Shown: one piece after another, positions 26,192-34,981 of the stretch | Layout of the letters: the number at the start of each line of letters is the position of its first letter | How positions within the stretch are numbered: the stretch's first letter is position 1 | Origin: JAAXGI01 sp965206975 | Lineage (GTDB): Bacteria; Gemmatimonadota; Gemmatimonadetes; Longimicrobiales; Gaopeijiaceae | Direction of reading: 5' to 3' | Assembly: GCA_965206975.1 (NCBI GenBank) | Contig: OZ242253.1 | Coordinates: 1,550,001-1,614,000 of the forward strand | Length of the DNA stretch: 64,000 nt | Notes under the pieces: generated by a model | Seen by the model: only the letters and a program-made list of their open reading frames with translations | Databases searched by the model: none | Told to the model about the DNA's origin: nothing | Translations under genes and position numbers: made by a program

Positions 26192-29100
26192 GAGGGCTCG
26201 TACCCGAGGTTCGGGCGAAGCCACCGCTCCGCCTCCCTGAGCGTCCACCCCTTCCGCCCCGCGTAGTCCTCGACCTGGTCCCGGCCCACCTTCCCGACGC
26301 CGAAGTAGAAGGACTCGGGGTGGGCGACGTACCACCCGCTCACGGTAGCTGCGGGGAGCATCGCGTACGTCTCCGTCAGCTCGACGCCGAGCCCCCGCCC
26401 TGGATCGAGGAGCTCGAAGATCGTTCTTTTCTCCGTGTGATCGGGGCACGCCGGGTAGCCCGGGGCAGGCCGTATTCCGTCGTAGCGCTCCTTGACCAGT
26501 GCCTCGTTCGTGAGGTCTTCCCCCCTCGCGTAACCCCAGATTTCCGTCCGGATCCGCTCGTGGAGGCGCTCGGCGAAGGCCTCGACGAGCCGGTCCGCGA
26601 GTGCGCGGGCCAGGATGCTCCGGTAGTCGTCGTGTGCTCGCTCGAAGCGCGAGACCAGCTCGTCGAGCCCGAGTCCGGCCGTCACGACGAAGAGGCCGAG
26701 CCAGTCCGCTACTCCTGCAGGGCCCGGCGCGACGAAATCCGCGAGCGCGATGTTTGCGCGGTCTCCCCTCTTCTCGGATTGCTGCCTCAATGTGTGGATG
26801 CGCGCGACCTCCTCGCCGCGCTCTTCGGACGCGAAGAGGATCACGTCATCGCCGACCGCCTCGGCGGGGCAGATCCGGGCCGCCCCCGCCGCCTGCACGA
26901 GCCCCTCGTCCACGATCCGGTCGAGGAGCTCCCTCGCATCCTCGAAGAGCTCCCTCGCGGCGGCTCCGCGGTCGGGATCGCCTAGGATTTCCGGATACTT
27001 CCCCTTCAGCTCCCACGCCTGGAAGAAGGGCGTCCAGTCGATGTAGGGGATTAGCTCCCCGAGGGGCTCCTCACCGATCCAGAGCGGGTCCGTGCTCAGG
27101 GGCCGCTTCGGCGGCGCTCCCGTCCAGTTCACCGGAAAGGGGTTCTGTCTGGCCTCCGCGAGGGGGATGAGGCGCCGCCGTTCCCGCCGCCCCTGGTGCG
27201 TCTCCCGAAGCTGCGCGTACTCCTCCCGTGTCCGGGCCACGAATCCGGGGCGCTCGCTCTCGCTCAAAAGCTTCGAGACCACGCCTACCGCGCGCGAGGC
27301 GTCGAGCACGTAGACTGTGGGGCCGCTGTAGCGGCGCTCCACCTTGATCGCCGTGTGGGCGCGGGACGTCGTGGCGCCCCCGATGAGGAGGGGCAGCTCG
27401 AAGGTGTGGCGCTCGAGTTCCCCCGCGACGTGCTCCATCTCGTCGAGCGAGGGCGTGATGAGTCCTGAGAGGCCGACCACATCCACCTCCTCTTCCCGCG
27501 CCCTCCTGAGGATCTCTTCCGCCGGCACCATCACGCCGAGATCGATCACCTCGTAGCCGTTACACTGAAGGACGACCCCCACGATGTTCTTCCCGATATC
27601 GTGCACGTCCCCCTTCACCGTAGCAACGAGGATTTTCCCCTTCGTCGACCGGGCGGTTCCCGCATCCTCCCCTTCGATGAATGGCTGCAGGTACGCCACG
27701 GCCCTCTTCATGACGCGGGCGCTCTTTACGACCTGCGGGAGGAACATCTTCCCCGAGCCGAAGAGATCACCGACGACGTTCATCCCGTCCATGAGTGGCC
27801 CTTCGATCACGTCGAGCGCCCGGGGGGCTTGGCTTCTCGCCTCCTCTGTGTCCTCCTCGATCCAGCGCTCGATCCCCTTGACGAGCGCGTGTGTGAGCCT
27901 CTTGGCCACGGGCCCCTCCCGCCACGAGAGGTCTTCCTCCCTCGTCGCCCCCGTCCCTGCGTAGCCCCCCGCGATCCGGGTCAGGCGTTCCGTCGCCCCG
28001 CCCCGGCGCTGGAAGAGGACGTCCTCGATCGCCTCGGTTACCTTGCTCGGGATCTCGTCGTAGCCGGGCAGGGCCCCCGCATTCACGATTCCCATGTCCA
28101 GCCCGCCCCGGATCGCATGGTAGAGGAATACCGTGTGCATCGCCTCACGGACCTCGCCATTGCCCCGGAATGAGAAGGAGAGGTTCGAGATCCCCCCGCT
28201 CGTCAGGGCGTGGGGGAGCGTCTCCTTGATCTCACCGACGGCCTCGATGAAGGCCTCGCCGTAGCCGTCGTGCTCGGCGATCCCCGTGGCCACGGCGAAG
28301 ACGTTCGGGTCGAAGATGATATCCTCGGGCGGGAACCCCACCACCTCCGTGAGAAGGCGGTAGGCCCGGCGGCAGATCTCGACCTTCCGGTCCCGCGTAT
28401 CCGCCTGCCCCTCCTCATCGAACGCCATCACGACGGCGGCGGCGCCGTACCGGAGGATCTTTGAGGCCCGATCGAGGAATGCCTCCTCCCCGTCCTTGAG
28501 CGAGATCGAGTTGACGACCCCCTTCCCCTGAAGGCACTGCAGCCCGGCCTCGATCACCTCCCACCGGGAGGAGTCCACCATCACGGGGATCCGGCTGATC
28601 TCCGGCTCGGCGGCGAGGAGCCTCAGGAAGCGGACCATCACCGCCTCGGAGTCGAGGAGCCCCTCGTCCATGTTCACGTCTAGGATCTGGGCGCCCCCCT
28701 CGACCTGCAGGCGGGCGACCTCGACTGCCTCCTCGAAGCGGTCCTCCTCGATGAGTGTGCGAAAGCGCTTCGAGCCGGTCACGTTCGTCCGCTCCCCGAC
28801 ATTCACGAAGGTGAGTTCCGGTCCGATATTGAGCGGCTCGAGCCCAGACAGCCGGCAGGTGCGGGGGCGGTCGGGCACCCTCCTCGGGGGGAGGCAACGG
28901 ACCGCCTCCGCAATCTCGGCGATGTGCTCGGGGGTCGTTCCGCAGCACCCCCCAGCCAGGTTCACGAGACCTCGCTTCGCGAAGTCCTCGATCAGGCCCC
29001 GCATCTCCCCGGGCCCCTGGTCGTAGCCCCCGAACTCGTTCGGGAGCCCCGCATTCGGGTGACAGCTCACGAGCGTGTCGGCGCGCCTCGAGAGCTCCTC

Positions 29101-29883
29101 GAGGAAGGGGTCGAGCTGCCTCGCACCGAGCGCGCAGTTCAGTCCGATGGAGAAGGGCCGCGCATGTCGGACGGAGTTCAGGAAGGCTTCCGGCGTCTGG
29201 CCCGTCAGCGTTCGTCCCGAGAGGTCGGTGATCGTGCCCGAGACCATCACCGGGAGGGCGCGCCCGATCTCCTCAAAGACCCCGCGTATCGCGTAGAGCG
29301 CGGCCTTTGCGTTCAGGGCGTCGAAGACGGTCTCCACCATCAGGAGGTCCGAACCCCCCTCGATCAGACCCCGGACGGGCTCGGCATAGGTGTCGACGAG
29401 CTCGGGGAACGTGATGTCGCGAAAGGCGGGGTCCTCGACCCTGGGCGAGATGGACGCGGTCCGGTTCGTGGGTCCGAGAACGCCGCAGACGAAGCGCGGC
29501 CGCAACGGATCCGTCCGGGCTGCGGCGTCGACGGCCCGCCGGGCGACCCGCGCTGCCTCGCGGTTCAGCTCCCGGACCACCCCTCCCAGCTCGTATTCCG
29601 CCTGTCCGATCGAGGTGGCGCTGAAGGTGTTCGTCTCGATGATGTGCGCACCCGCCTCGAGGTACTGGCGGTGGAGATCCTCGATCACCTCCGGCCGCGT
29701 CAGGACGAGGACGTCGTGGTTCCCCTTGAGCTCCTTCCCGTGCCCCTCGAAGCGCTCCCCCCGGTAGTCCTCCTCGCTGAGGCCGAGCGCCTGGATGAGC
29801 GTACCCATCCCCCCGTCGAGGACGAGGATCTCCTCATGGGCCGCCGCGTGAAGCGGGGAGGAAGCGGGATCGGGCGCGCGCAT
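26188..29883 (-). CDS. metH: cobalamin-dependent methionine synthase
   Basis: A 1231-aa protein, close to the 1227 aa of the E. coli enzyme, that transfers methyl from 5-methyltetrahydrofolate to homocysteine via cobalamin. All four modules are present in order: homocysteine/Zn (LVLDGGMGTLIQALG; GGCCGTTPEHI), pterin barrel (NVGERTNVTGSKRF), B12 cap and binding (the lower-ligand motif DVHDIGKN, GGATTSRAHTA), and the SAM-activation domain (PGYPACPDHTEK, GWYVAHPESFYFGVG). ATG 29883 has AGGAGAG about eight bases upstream; ~190 upstream in-frame residues cover the leader and riboswitch and are not coding. Confidence 0.96.
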   Translation of the reverse strand: MRAPDPASSPLHAAAHEEILVLDGGMGTLIQALGLSEEDYRGERFEGHGKELKGNHDVLVLTRPEVIEDLHRQYLEAGAHIIETNTFSATSIGQAEYELGGVVRELNREAARVARRAVDAAARTDPLRPRFVCGVLGPTNRTASISPRVEDPAFRDITFPELVDTYAEPVRGLIEGGSDLLMVETVFDALNAKAALYAIRGVFEEIGRALPVMVSGTITDLSGRTLTGQTPEAFLNSVRHARPFSIGLNCALGARQLDPFLEELSRRADTLVSCHPNAGLPNEFGGYDQGPGEMRGLIEDFAKRGLVNLAGGCCGTTPEHIAEIAEAVRCLPPRRVPDRPRTCRLSGLEPLNIGPELTFVNVGERTNVTGSKRFRTLIEEDRFEEAVEVARLQVEGGAQILDVNMDEGLLDSEAVMVRFLRLLAAEPEISRIPVMVDSSRWEVIEAGLQCLQGKGVVNSISLKDGEEAFLDRASKILRYGAAAVVMAFDEEGQADTRDRKVEICRRAYRLLTEVVGFPPEDIIFDPNVFAVATGIAEHDGYGEAFIEAVGEIKETLPHALTSGGISNLSFSFRGNGEVREAMHTVFLYHAIRGGLDMGIVNAGALPGYDEIPSKVTEAIEDVLFQRRGGATERLTRIAGGYAGTGATREEDLSWREGPVAKRLTHALVKGIERWIEEDTEEARSQAPRALDVIEGPLMDGMNVVGDLFGSGKMFLPQVVKSARVMKRAVAYLQPFIEGEDAGTARSTKGKILVATVKGDVHDIGKNIVGVVLQCNGYEVIDLGVMVPAEEILRRAREEEVDVVGLSGLITPSLDEMEHVAGELERHTFELPLLIGGATTSRAHTAIKVERRYSGPTVYVLDASRAVGVVSKLLSESERPGFVARTREEYAQLRETHQGRRERRRLIPLAEARQNPFPVNWTGAPPKRPLSTDPLWIGEEPLGELIPYIDWTPFFQAWELKGKYPEILGDPDRGAAARELFEDARELLDRIVDEGLVQAAGAARICPAEAVGDDVILFASEERGEEVARIHTLRQQSEKRGDRANIALADFVAPGPAGVADWLGLFVVTAGLGLDELVSRFERAHDDYRSILARALADRLVEAFAERLHERIRTEIWGYARGEDLTNEALVKERYDGIRPAPGYPACPDHTEKRTIFELLDPGRGLGVELTETYAMLPAATVSGWYVAHPESFYFGVGKVGRDQVEDYAGRKGWTLREAERWLRPNLGYEPS

Positions 29884-29997
29884 TCCGAAGGTCTCTCCTG
29901 GGCGAAGCGCGGGGGTGCGAGCATACGGGTGCGACGCGTGACCGCCGAGACAGCGTGGACGTTGGGGCGCGGGAGATGAAGGGCCTCGGCGGCGCCG

Positions 29998-30053
29998 GAG
30001 GCAGCTTTTTAGCGGTTCGGTTTCCCGGGTCGCAATACGCCTCAAATCACCCT
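29998..30053 (-). promoter_or_regulatory. SAM-II-like riboswitch aptamer upstream of metH
   Basis: Read on the minus strand, the leader has the order of conserved SAM-II parts. P1 is GGGT (30052-30049) pairing with ACCC (30030-30027). Between them is a loop with GATTTG, then GAGGC (30043-30039), then GTATTGC. After a short A-rich link comes GCTAAAAAGC (30013-30004), then GCCTC (30002-29998), which pairs with the loop GAGGC as the pseudoknot. GATTT, CGTATTGC and GCTAAAAAG match the SAM-II consensus I remember. The 3' end is 115 bases from the metH ATG. Downstream bases can alternatively pair with GCCTC. Confidence 0.83.
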
Positions 30054-30390
30054 GAGCTCGGCTACACTCGCCCAAAACGTTAGCGAAAGCCCCCCACGGG
30101 CGCCACGGGGGCGAGGGGACCGCGCGCGCGGGCGGCGGGCTGTGGCCGGTGAGGCCGGGAGGCGGCGCCGGACGCGAGCATGTATCTTCCGCCTCGACGC
30201 TCGACCGATTCCCAAGAGGAGGCAGGTCGATGTTCCCCCGATCGGCTCCGGATCCCATCGCTACCTCGACCCGGCGAAGCCGCCCGATGGATCGTCGCCT
30301 GGCTTGGGACGGGGAGTTGCCGGTGTCACACAGCTCCTCCGTGCCCCAGCTGCCCGGCGGCGAGGGGCGCCCTGCCCGGTCGGGACCCCC

Positions 30391-31875
30391 GTGACGCTCG
30401 AGCGATACCGGCCTGTCGTCGAAGACTGGGAGCGATTTCTCGAGGCAAACCACTCACCCGAGTCCGTCACCCTGAGGGTGCGAAGCGGCCTGACCTCGGG
30501 GGCCGAGCTCAGGGGTCGCCTGGCACGGGACGGATTTCGCGTGGAGCCCGTCCCCGGACTCGATGCGTACCTCCGGGTCACGCGGGGGCCGGGCTCGGTC
30601 GCTCAGACGGTCGACCACTGGCTCGGCTTCTTTCACGTGCAGCAGGCGGTGATGGCCCTGCCTTCGCTCGCCCTCGGGGTCTCGGCCGGGGAACGGGTCC
30701 TCGATCTCTGTGCGGCCCCGGGCGGGAAGACCACGCACCTCTCCGAGCTCATGCGGGAGACGGGTCCCCTCGTTGCCGTGGAGCCGAAGGAAAAGCGGAT
30801 CCGGGGGCTTCTCGGCAACATCTACCGGCTCGGATACCGGAATGTGATCGTCGTCGCTGCCGACGGGAGAAGCCTGGCGGAGGGCACCGCCTTCGACCGT
30901 GTCCTCGTCGACGCTCCCTGTTCCGGAGAAGGGAACTACCGCCGTCAGGAGGATCGGCGCCCCCGTTGGACGCCGGAATTCTCCGCCTATGTGACGCGGG
31001 TACAAGAAGCACTCCTCCGCCGCGCGATCCGCCTCACGAGGCCGGGGGGCACGATCGTCTACTCGACTTGCACGTACGCGCCCGAGGAGAACGAGGCGGT
31101 CGTGGACCGGGTCCTTCGGGACGCCCCGGTCAGTATCGAGGATGTCCCCCTCGAGTTCCCTCACGCGCCGGGGCTCACCAGGTGGGCGGGGGAGCGCTTT
31201 GACCGGGAGGTGGCGAAGACGTGGCGAGTCTATCCTCACCACATGGACTCGGGCGGCCTGTATATGGCCCTCCTCCGGCGGCACGGCGCCCGGGACGTGG
31301 CGCCGGACGCCGAAGCCACGGGGTGGGCGCCGATCCCGGCAGCGTTTCCCGGGGAGTCTGGGGAGGAGGCAAGGTCCCGCATCGAGTGGAGCCGGAGCGA
31401 GCTTGTGGACCGATTTGGATTCGACCCGGGGCTGCTCGACGAGATGGAGTGGATCGTCCGGGGGAAGCACATATGGAGTCACTCGGCCGGCATCTGGCCG
31501 TCGGCCGGGTGGTGCGACGCCGCGGCGGGCCGTTCCCGGGTCGTCGCGGTTGGGATGCGGGCGTTTCGCGGCGAGTACCGTCGGCGGGAGACGCCGTCGA
31601 GCCACTTCCTGCGGAGGTGGGCCGGCCAGGTCGGCGAGGACCGGAGGGTTCAGGTGAACACTTCGGAGCTCCGGAGCCTTCTTCTGGGGCGGAGTCTTCC
31701 GCCGATGGATCTCCCGACGGGGCCCTTCGCCTTGGTCTGGGATGGCCGGGTCCTCGGGCGGGGGATGGTCGGGTCGCGGGGGCTCGTCCACGAGTTCGGC
31801 CGTGCCCACGCCGGCCGCTTTCTTGCGATCCTCGACGGACGCGCCCGAGGGGCGGACGCTCTTGGGCCGGAGTAG
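30391..31875 (+). CDS. RNA m5C methyltransferase (RsmB/RsmF/NOP2 family)
   Basis: A 494-aa SAM-dependent enzyme that methylates cytosine C5 in rRNA or tRNA. SAM-binding VLDLCAAPGGKTTHLSEL is motif I, DAPCSGEGNYRR is motif IV with the release Cys, and IVYSTCTYAPEENEAVV is motif VI with the nucleophile. The C-terminal ~170 residues (WIVRGKHIWSHSAGIWP, RGEYRRRETPSSHFLRR) resemble the PUA-like tail of RsmF. GTG 30391 is the chosen start; the frame is open further upstream but that part is low-complexity. The ribosome site is weak. It is divergent from metH. Confidence 0.9.
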   Translation: MTLERYRPVVEDWERFLEANHSPESVTLRVRSGLTSGAELRGRLARDGFRVEPVPGLDAYLRVTRGPGSVAQTVDHWLGFFHVQQAVMALPSLALGVSAGERVLDLCAAPGGKTTHLSELMRETGPLVAVEPKEKRIRGLLGNIYRLGYRNVIVVAADGRSLAEGTAFDRVLVDAPCSGEGNYRRQEDRRPRWTPEFSAYVTRVQEALLRRAIRLTRPGGTIVYSTCTYAPEENEAVVDRVLRDAPVSIEDVPLEFPHAPGLTRWAGERFDREVAKTWRVYPHHMDSGGLYMALLRRHGARDVAPDAEATGWAPIPAAFPGESGEEARSRIEWSRSELVDRFGFDPGLLDEMEWIVRGKHIWSHSAGIWPSAGWCDAAAGRSRVVAVGMRAFRGEYRRRETPSSHFLRRWAGQVGEDRRVQVNTSELRSLLLGRSLPPMDLPTGPFALVWDGRVLGRGMVGSRGLVHEFGRAHAGRFLAILDGRARGADALGPE

Positions 31876-32062
31876 AGCTTCGGTGTCGTGCCGACTGGCG
31901 TGTTTCTCACCCCTTCCCGTAGTGTTCGGGCCGCCGGAACGCGGCCCCTCGCTGGGTATCGGTCCCGGTGAAGCGCGGTCCGAAACGAGGTGACGAAGGA
32001 ATGCAGGACGGAGCCGCGAGTGCTCTCATACGCGCCCGTTCCCCCATGACCCGGGCCTCCGC

Positions 32063-33316
32063 TTGACGGAACGCACCCTTCCCTGGTATCGGCGCCTCCA
32101 CTGGCAGGTCTTCATCGCGATGGCCCTCGGCGCGACGACCGGCGCGGTCTTCGGGGAGGCGGCCGCCGAGCGCGTCGGGTGGATGGGCGAGTTGTTCATG
32201 GAACTCCTCCGGATGGTCATCATCCCTCTGGTCCTGACCTCGATCATCTCCGGGGTTGCCGCAGTCGGAGGGGGGAGCACGATCGGACGGCTCTTCTCGA
32301 AGACGTTTGGATACTTCATCTTCTCGAGTGCGCTGGCGGCCTTCGCCGGCCTCCTCTTGGTCAATCTCATCCGCCCCGGCGTCGCCCCCGACTTCGCCGG
32401 CGCCGCCCGTGAGGAGCTTCCGGAGCTCTCGACACCGAACTCCCCCGTCGAACTCCTCCTCGACATCGTCCCCGAGAACGTGGTACAGGCGGCGGCAAAT
32501 GCGGACATGCTCGCCGTCATCTTCTTCGCCATCATCTTCGGGGCCACGATCAGCATCCTCCCCGAGCGGAGCCGGACAGTCCTCACCGATCTCTTCGACG
32601 CCCTCTTTCAGACGATGATGCGGCTTACGACCGGGATCATCATCTTCCTCCCGCTCGGGGTCTTCGGTCTCATCACGGCGATGGTGGGAACGACGGGGTT
32701 CGCGGCGTTTCAGGCCCTTGCCCTCTATGCGTTCACGATTGTGTCCGGGCTCACGATCCACCTCTTCGTGTCCCTCCCCCTCCTCCTAGTCCTCCTCGGA
32801 AGGATCCGGCCCCGGATCCACTTCGCGAACATGCGCGAGCCCCTTCTCATCGCCTTTTCCACCAGTTCTTCCGGCGCGACGCTCCCGGTCACGATGGCGG
32901 CCGTCGAGGAGAAGATTGGGGTCTCGAACCGGACCGGGTCCTTCGTTCTACCCATGGGTGCCACGGTGAACATGGACGGGACGGCGGTCTTCGAGTGCGT
33001 GGGCGCGATCTTCATCGCGCAGGCGCTCGGATTCGATCTGACGATCGTTCAACAGGTAATCGTGGTGCTGACGGCGGTCCTCGCCTCGGTCGGTGCCGCA
33101 GCTGTCCCCTCCGCCGGGCTCGTCGTGATCTTCATCGTCCTCGAGGCGATCAACCTGCGGGGGCCGGAGGTGAACCTCATCGTCGGCTCGATGCTCGCGA
33201 TCGATCGGCCGCTCGACATGTGCCGTACGGTCGTGAACGTGTTCAGCGACTCGTGCGGCGCGGCGATCATCGCCCGCTCGGAGGGGGAGGCGGAGGTCGA
33301 TACCGCCGTACGGTAG
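32063..33316 (+). CDS. dicarboxylate/amino acid:cation symporter (DAACS, GltP/DctA family)
   Basis: A 417-aa sodium- or proton-coupled importer of glutamate, aspartate or C4-dicarboxylates in the inner membrane. It shows the ELFMELLRMVIIPLVLTSII helix, the AFSTSSSGATLPVTM serine-rich hairpin, LPMGATVNMDGTAVF, which carries the NMDGT cation site, and a DRPLDMCRTVVNVFSD segment. Start is TTG 32063; ATG 32046 just upstream is out of frame and stops after six codons. No regulator or sensor is obviously paired with it. Confidence 0.94.
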   Translation: MTERTLPWYRRLHWQVFIAMALGATTGAVFGEAAAERVGWMGELFMELLRMVIIPLVLTSIISGVAAVGGGSTIGRLFSKTFGYFIFSSALAAFAGLLLVNLIRPGVAPDFAGAAREELPELSTPNSPVELLLDIVPENVVQAAANADMLAVIFFAIIFGATISILPERSRTVLTDLFDALFQTMMRLTTGIIIFLPLGVFGLITAMVGTTGFAAFQALALYAFTIVSGLTIHLFVSLPLLLVLLGRIRPRIHFANMREPLLIAFSTSSSGATLPVTMAAVEEKIGVSNRTGSFVLPMGATVNMDGTAVFECVGAIFIAQALGFDLTIVQQVIVVLTAVLASVGAAAVPSAGLVVIFIVLEAINLRGPEVNLIVGSMLAIDRPLDMCRTVVNVFSDSCGAAIIARSEGEAEVDTAVR

Positions 33317-33357
33317 CGTCTCGTCGGCCGGAAGCGAGCGGCGGCGGGGCGGGAGAC

Positions 33358-33603
33358 TTACTTTCGCGTCCGCTTCTTCGCCTTCCGGAACTTCTTCGCC
33401 GATGCCTCCGCAATCTCGGGATCGAGGTACCCGTGCTCGACCAAGATGTCGAGGAGGCGCTCGCCCCGGTCCGCGACCGGCGTCTTGCTTACCGCCCGCG
33501 CGAACTCGATTCGGTGCTGCTCCCCGATGTGATCCATGACCTCGATGGGCGCGCCGTACCGAAGGAGGATACGTTTCGCATCGATCGCCACGGAATCACT
33601 CAC
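33358..33603 (-). CDS. small hypothetical protein
   Basis: An 81-aa product from GTG 33603, which has AGGAG seven bases upstream; the open frame extends 18 codons further but lacks such a site. It reads VAIDAKRILLRYGAPIEVMD, then LLDILVEHGYLDPEIAEASA and a basic tail KKFRKAKKRTRK that could bind nucleic acid. No family is recognised. It is divergent from the DtxR-type regulator across an AT-richer 136-base spacer. Confidence 0.66.
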   Translation of the reverse strand: MSDSVAIDAKRILLRYGAPIEVMDHIGEQHRIEFARAVSKTPVADRGERLLDILVEHGYLDPEIAEASAKKFRKAKKRTRK

Positions 33604-33739
33604 ATCTATCTCCTCTCCCGGGAGCCGAACAGAAGCGACAAACTTGAAAACTACCACCTTTTCGGGTCAGTTAAAACATCTCCTATTCGAGGCAAGCATG
33701 GACTGGCCTCGATGCCCGGCGGGGAGCTGACGACTCACG

Positions 33740-34426
33740 ATGCTCGACGAGCCTCCCGAACTCTCCCGTTCCGTAGAGGACTACCTGAAGGCGATCTATT
33801 CGCTTTCCCAGTCCGGGAGCGCTGCGTCCACGAGCGACATCGCCGAAGCGCTCGACGTGCAGCCTGCGTCCGTCAGCGGGATGATCAAGCGTCTCGCTGA
33901 GTACGGGTACGTGGAGCACCTACGCTATCGAGGCGTCCGGCTGAGCGCGGCGGGAACGAGGGAGGCGCTCCGGATCATCCGTCGGCACCGGGTCCTCGAG
34001 ACGTATCTGGCTCGACGGCTGGGCTACTCGTGGGATGTGGTCCACGAGGAGGCCGAACATCTCGAGCACGCAGCCTCCGACGAGCTGATCGACCGGATGG
34101 CGGCGTCGCTGGAGGATCCGAGCCACGACCCCCACGGATCACCGATTCCGACCCGTGGCGGCGACGTCGAGGTTACGGATCACCCGGCTCTCGCAGAACT
34201 TCCCGTGGGGACCCGCGCATTCATCCGATGGGTGGGCGACGACGACCCGGAGCGACTTCGGTACATGGAGGCGCGCGGACTCCTCCCTGGCGTACTCGTG
34301 GAGGTAGTGAGGCGGGCTCCCTTCGACGGGCCCATCACGCTCCGGCTCAAGGACGGGGAAGTGAAGACCCACACGATCGGCCACGAGCTCGCCTCGGGGA
34401 TCCGGGTCGCGGTCCAAGAGGGGTGA
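33740..34426 (+). CDS. DtxR/MntR-family metal-dependent transcriptional regulator
   Basis: A 228-aa three-domain regulator. The N-terminal winged helix is ELSRSVEDYLKAIYSL, then STSDIAEALDVQPASVSGMIKRLAEYGYVEH. The dimerisation and metal-binding domain contains RHRVLETYLARRLGYSWDVVHEEAEHLEHA, with the His/Glu ligands typical of the family. The C-terminal SH3-like FeoA domain spans residues ~150-228. It represses metal uptake or activates storage in response to Fe or Mn. No metal transporter is adjacent, so targets are elsewhere or unknown. Confidence 0.93.
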   Translation: MLDEPPELSRSVEDYLKAIYSLSQSGSAASTSDIAEALDVQPASVSGMIKRLAEYGYVEHLRYRGVRLSAAGTREALRIIRRHRVLETYLARRLGYSWDVVHEEAEHLEHAASDELIDRMAASLEDPSHDPHGSPIPTRGGDVEVTDHPALAELPVGTRAFIRWVGDDDPERLRYMEARGLLPGVLVEVVRRAPFDGPITLRLKDGEVKTHTIGHELASGIRVAVQEG

Positions 34427-34461
34427 CCCCGGGGGCGGGGACGGCGTGACGAGCCCGAAGT

Positions 34462-34971
34462 TCAGCTGCGGAGGGCGTTCACTTGTGCTATTCCCGCACT
34501 CGTCGAGGCGGCCGATTGGGCGCGTGCGGCGGTGTGTGCGGGGCGGACGTCAGCCCTTGATCCGTCCCGTGCCTCGTAGAATCCGAGCCGGAGCGGGGGA
34601 TCGATCCGCCAGCGGAAGTAGAGCCGGTTCTCCCCCTCTACGATGACTCCGTCCTTCCGGTCCCTGAGCTTCGGGTAGCCGACGCCCTGCTCATTCTCGA
34701 CGAGGAGGAGCTGCCCGGCCCTGAGATCCCCCAGGAGGGAGCGGACCTTCCTTTCGAGCCGATCGAGGAGTTCGGCCTCCGCTTCCGACTGGACGGTCCC
34801 CTCCGTCGTGTCCTCCACGACGTACTCCTCGACCTTGCCGTAGCGCGTGTCGAACTCCTCGGCAGAGAGGGTGCGGGCGCGGTCCCGCCGGAACGATATC
34901 TCGTTGAGCGCGTAAGGGTCGAAGCTCGTAACGACGCTTTCGATCCGGTTTCCATAGCGGCGAAAGAGCAT
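34462..34971 (-). CDS. conserved hypothetical protein
   Basis: A 169-aa protein: MLFRRYGNRIESVVTSFDPYALNEISF, an acidic middle (EEYVVEDTTEGTVQSEAEAE), then LLDRLERKVRSLLGDLRAGQLLLVENEQGVGYPKLRDRK and YFRWRIDPPLRLGFYE. The mixed charged and aromatic pattern looks like a real folded protein, but I recognise no domain. It begins 10 bases after the DEAD-box helicase stop on the same strand and is likely co-transcribed with it. Confidence 0.72.
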   Translation of the reverse strand: MLFRRYGNRIESVVTSFDPYALNEISFRRDRARTLSAEEFDTRYGKVEEYVVEDTTEGTVQSEAEAELLDRLERKVRSLLGDLRAGQLLLVENEQGVGYPKLRDRKDGVIVEGENRLYFRWRIDPPLRLGFYEARDGSRADVRPAHTAARAQSAASTSAGIAQVNALRS

Positions 34972-34981
34972 GCGGTGCCCC

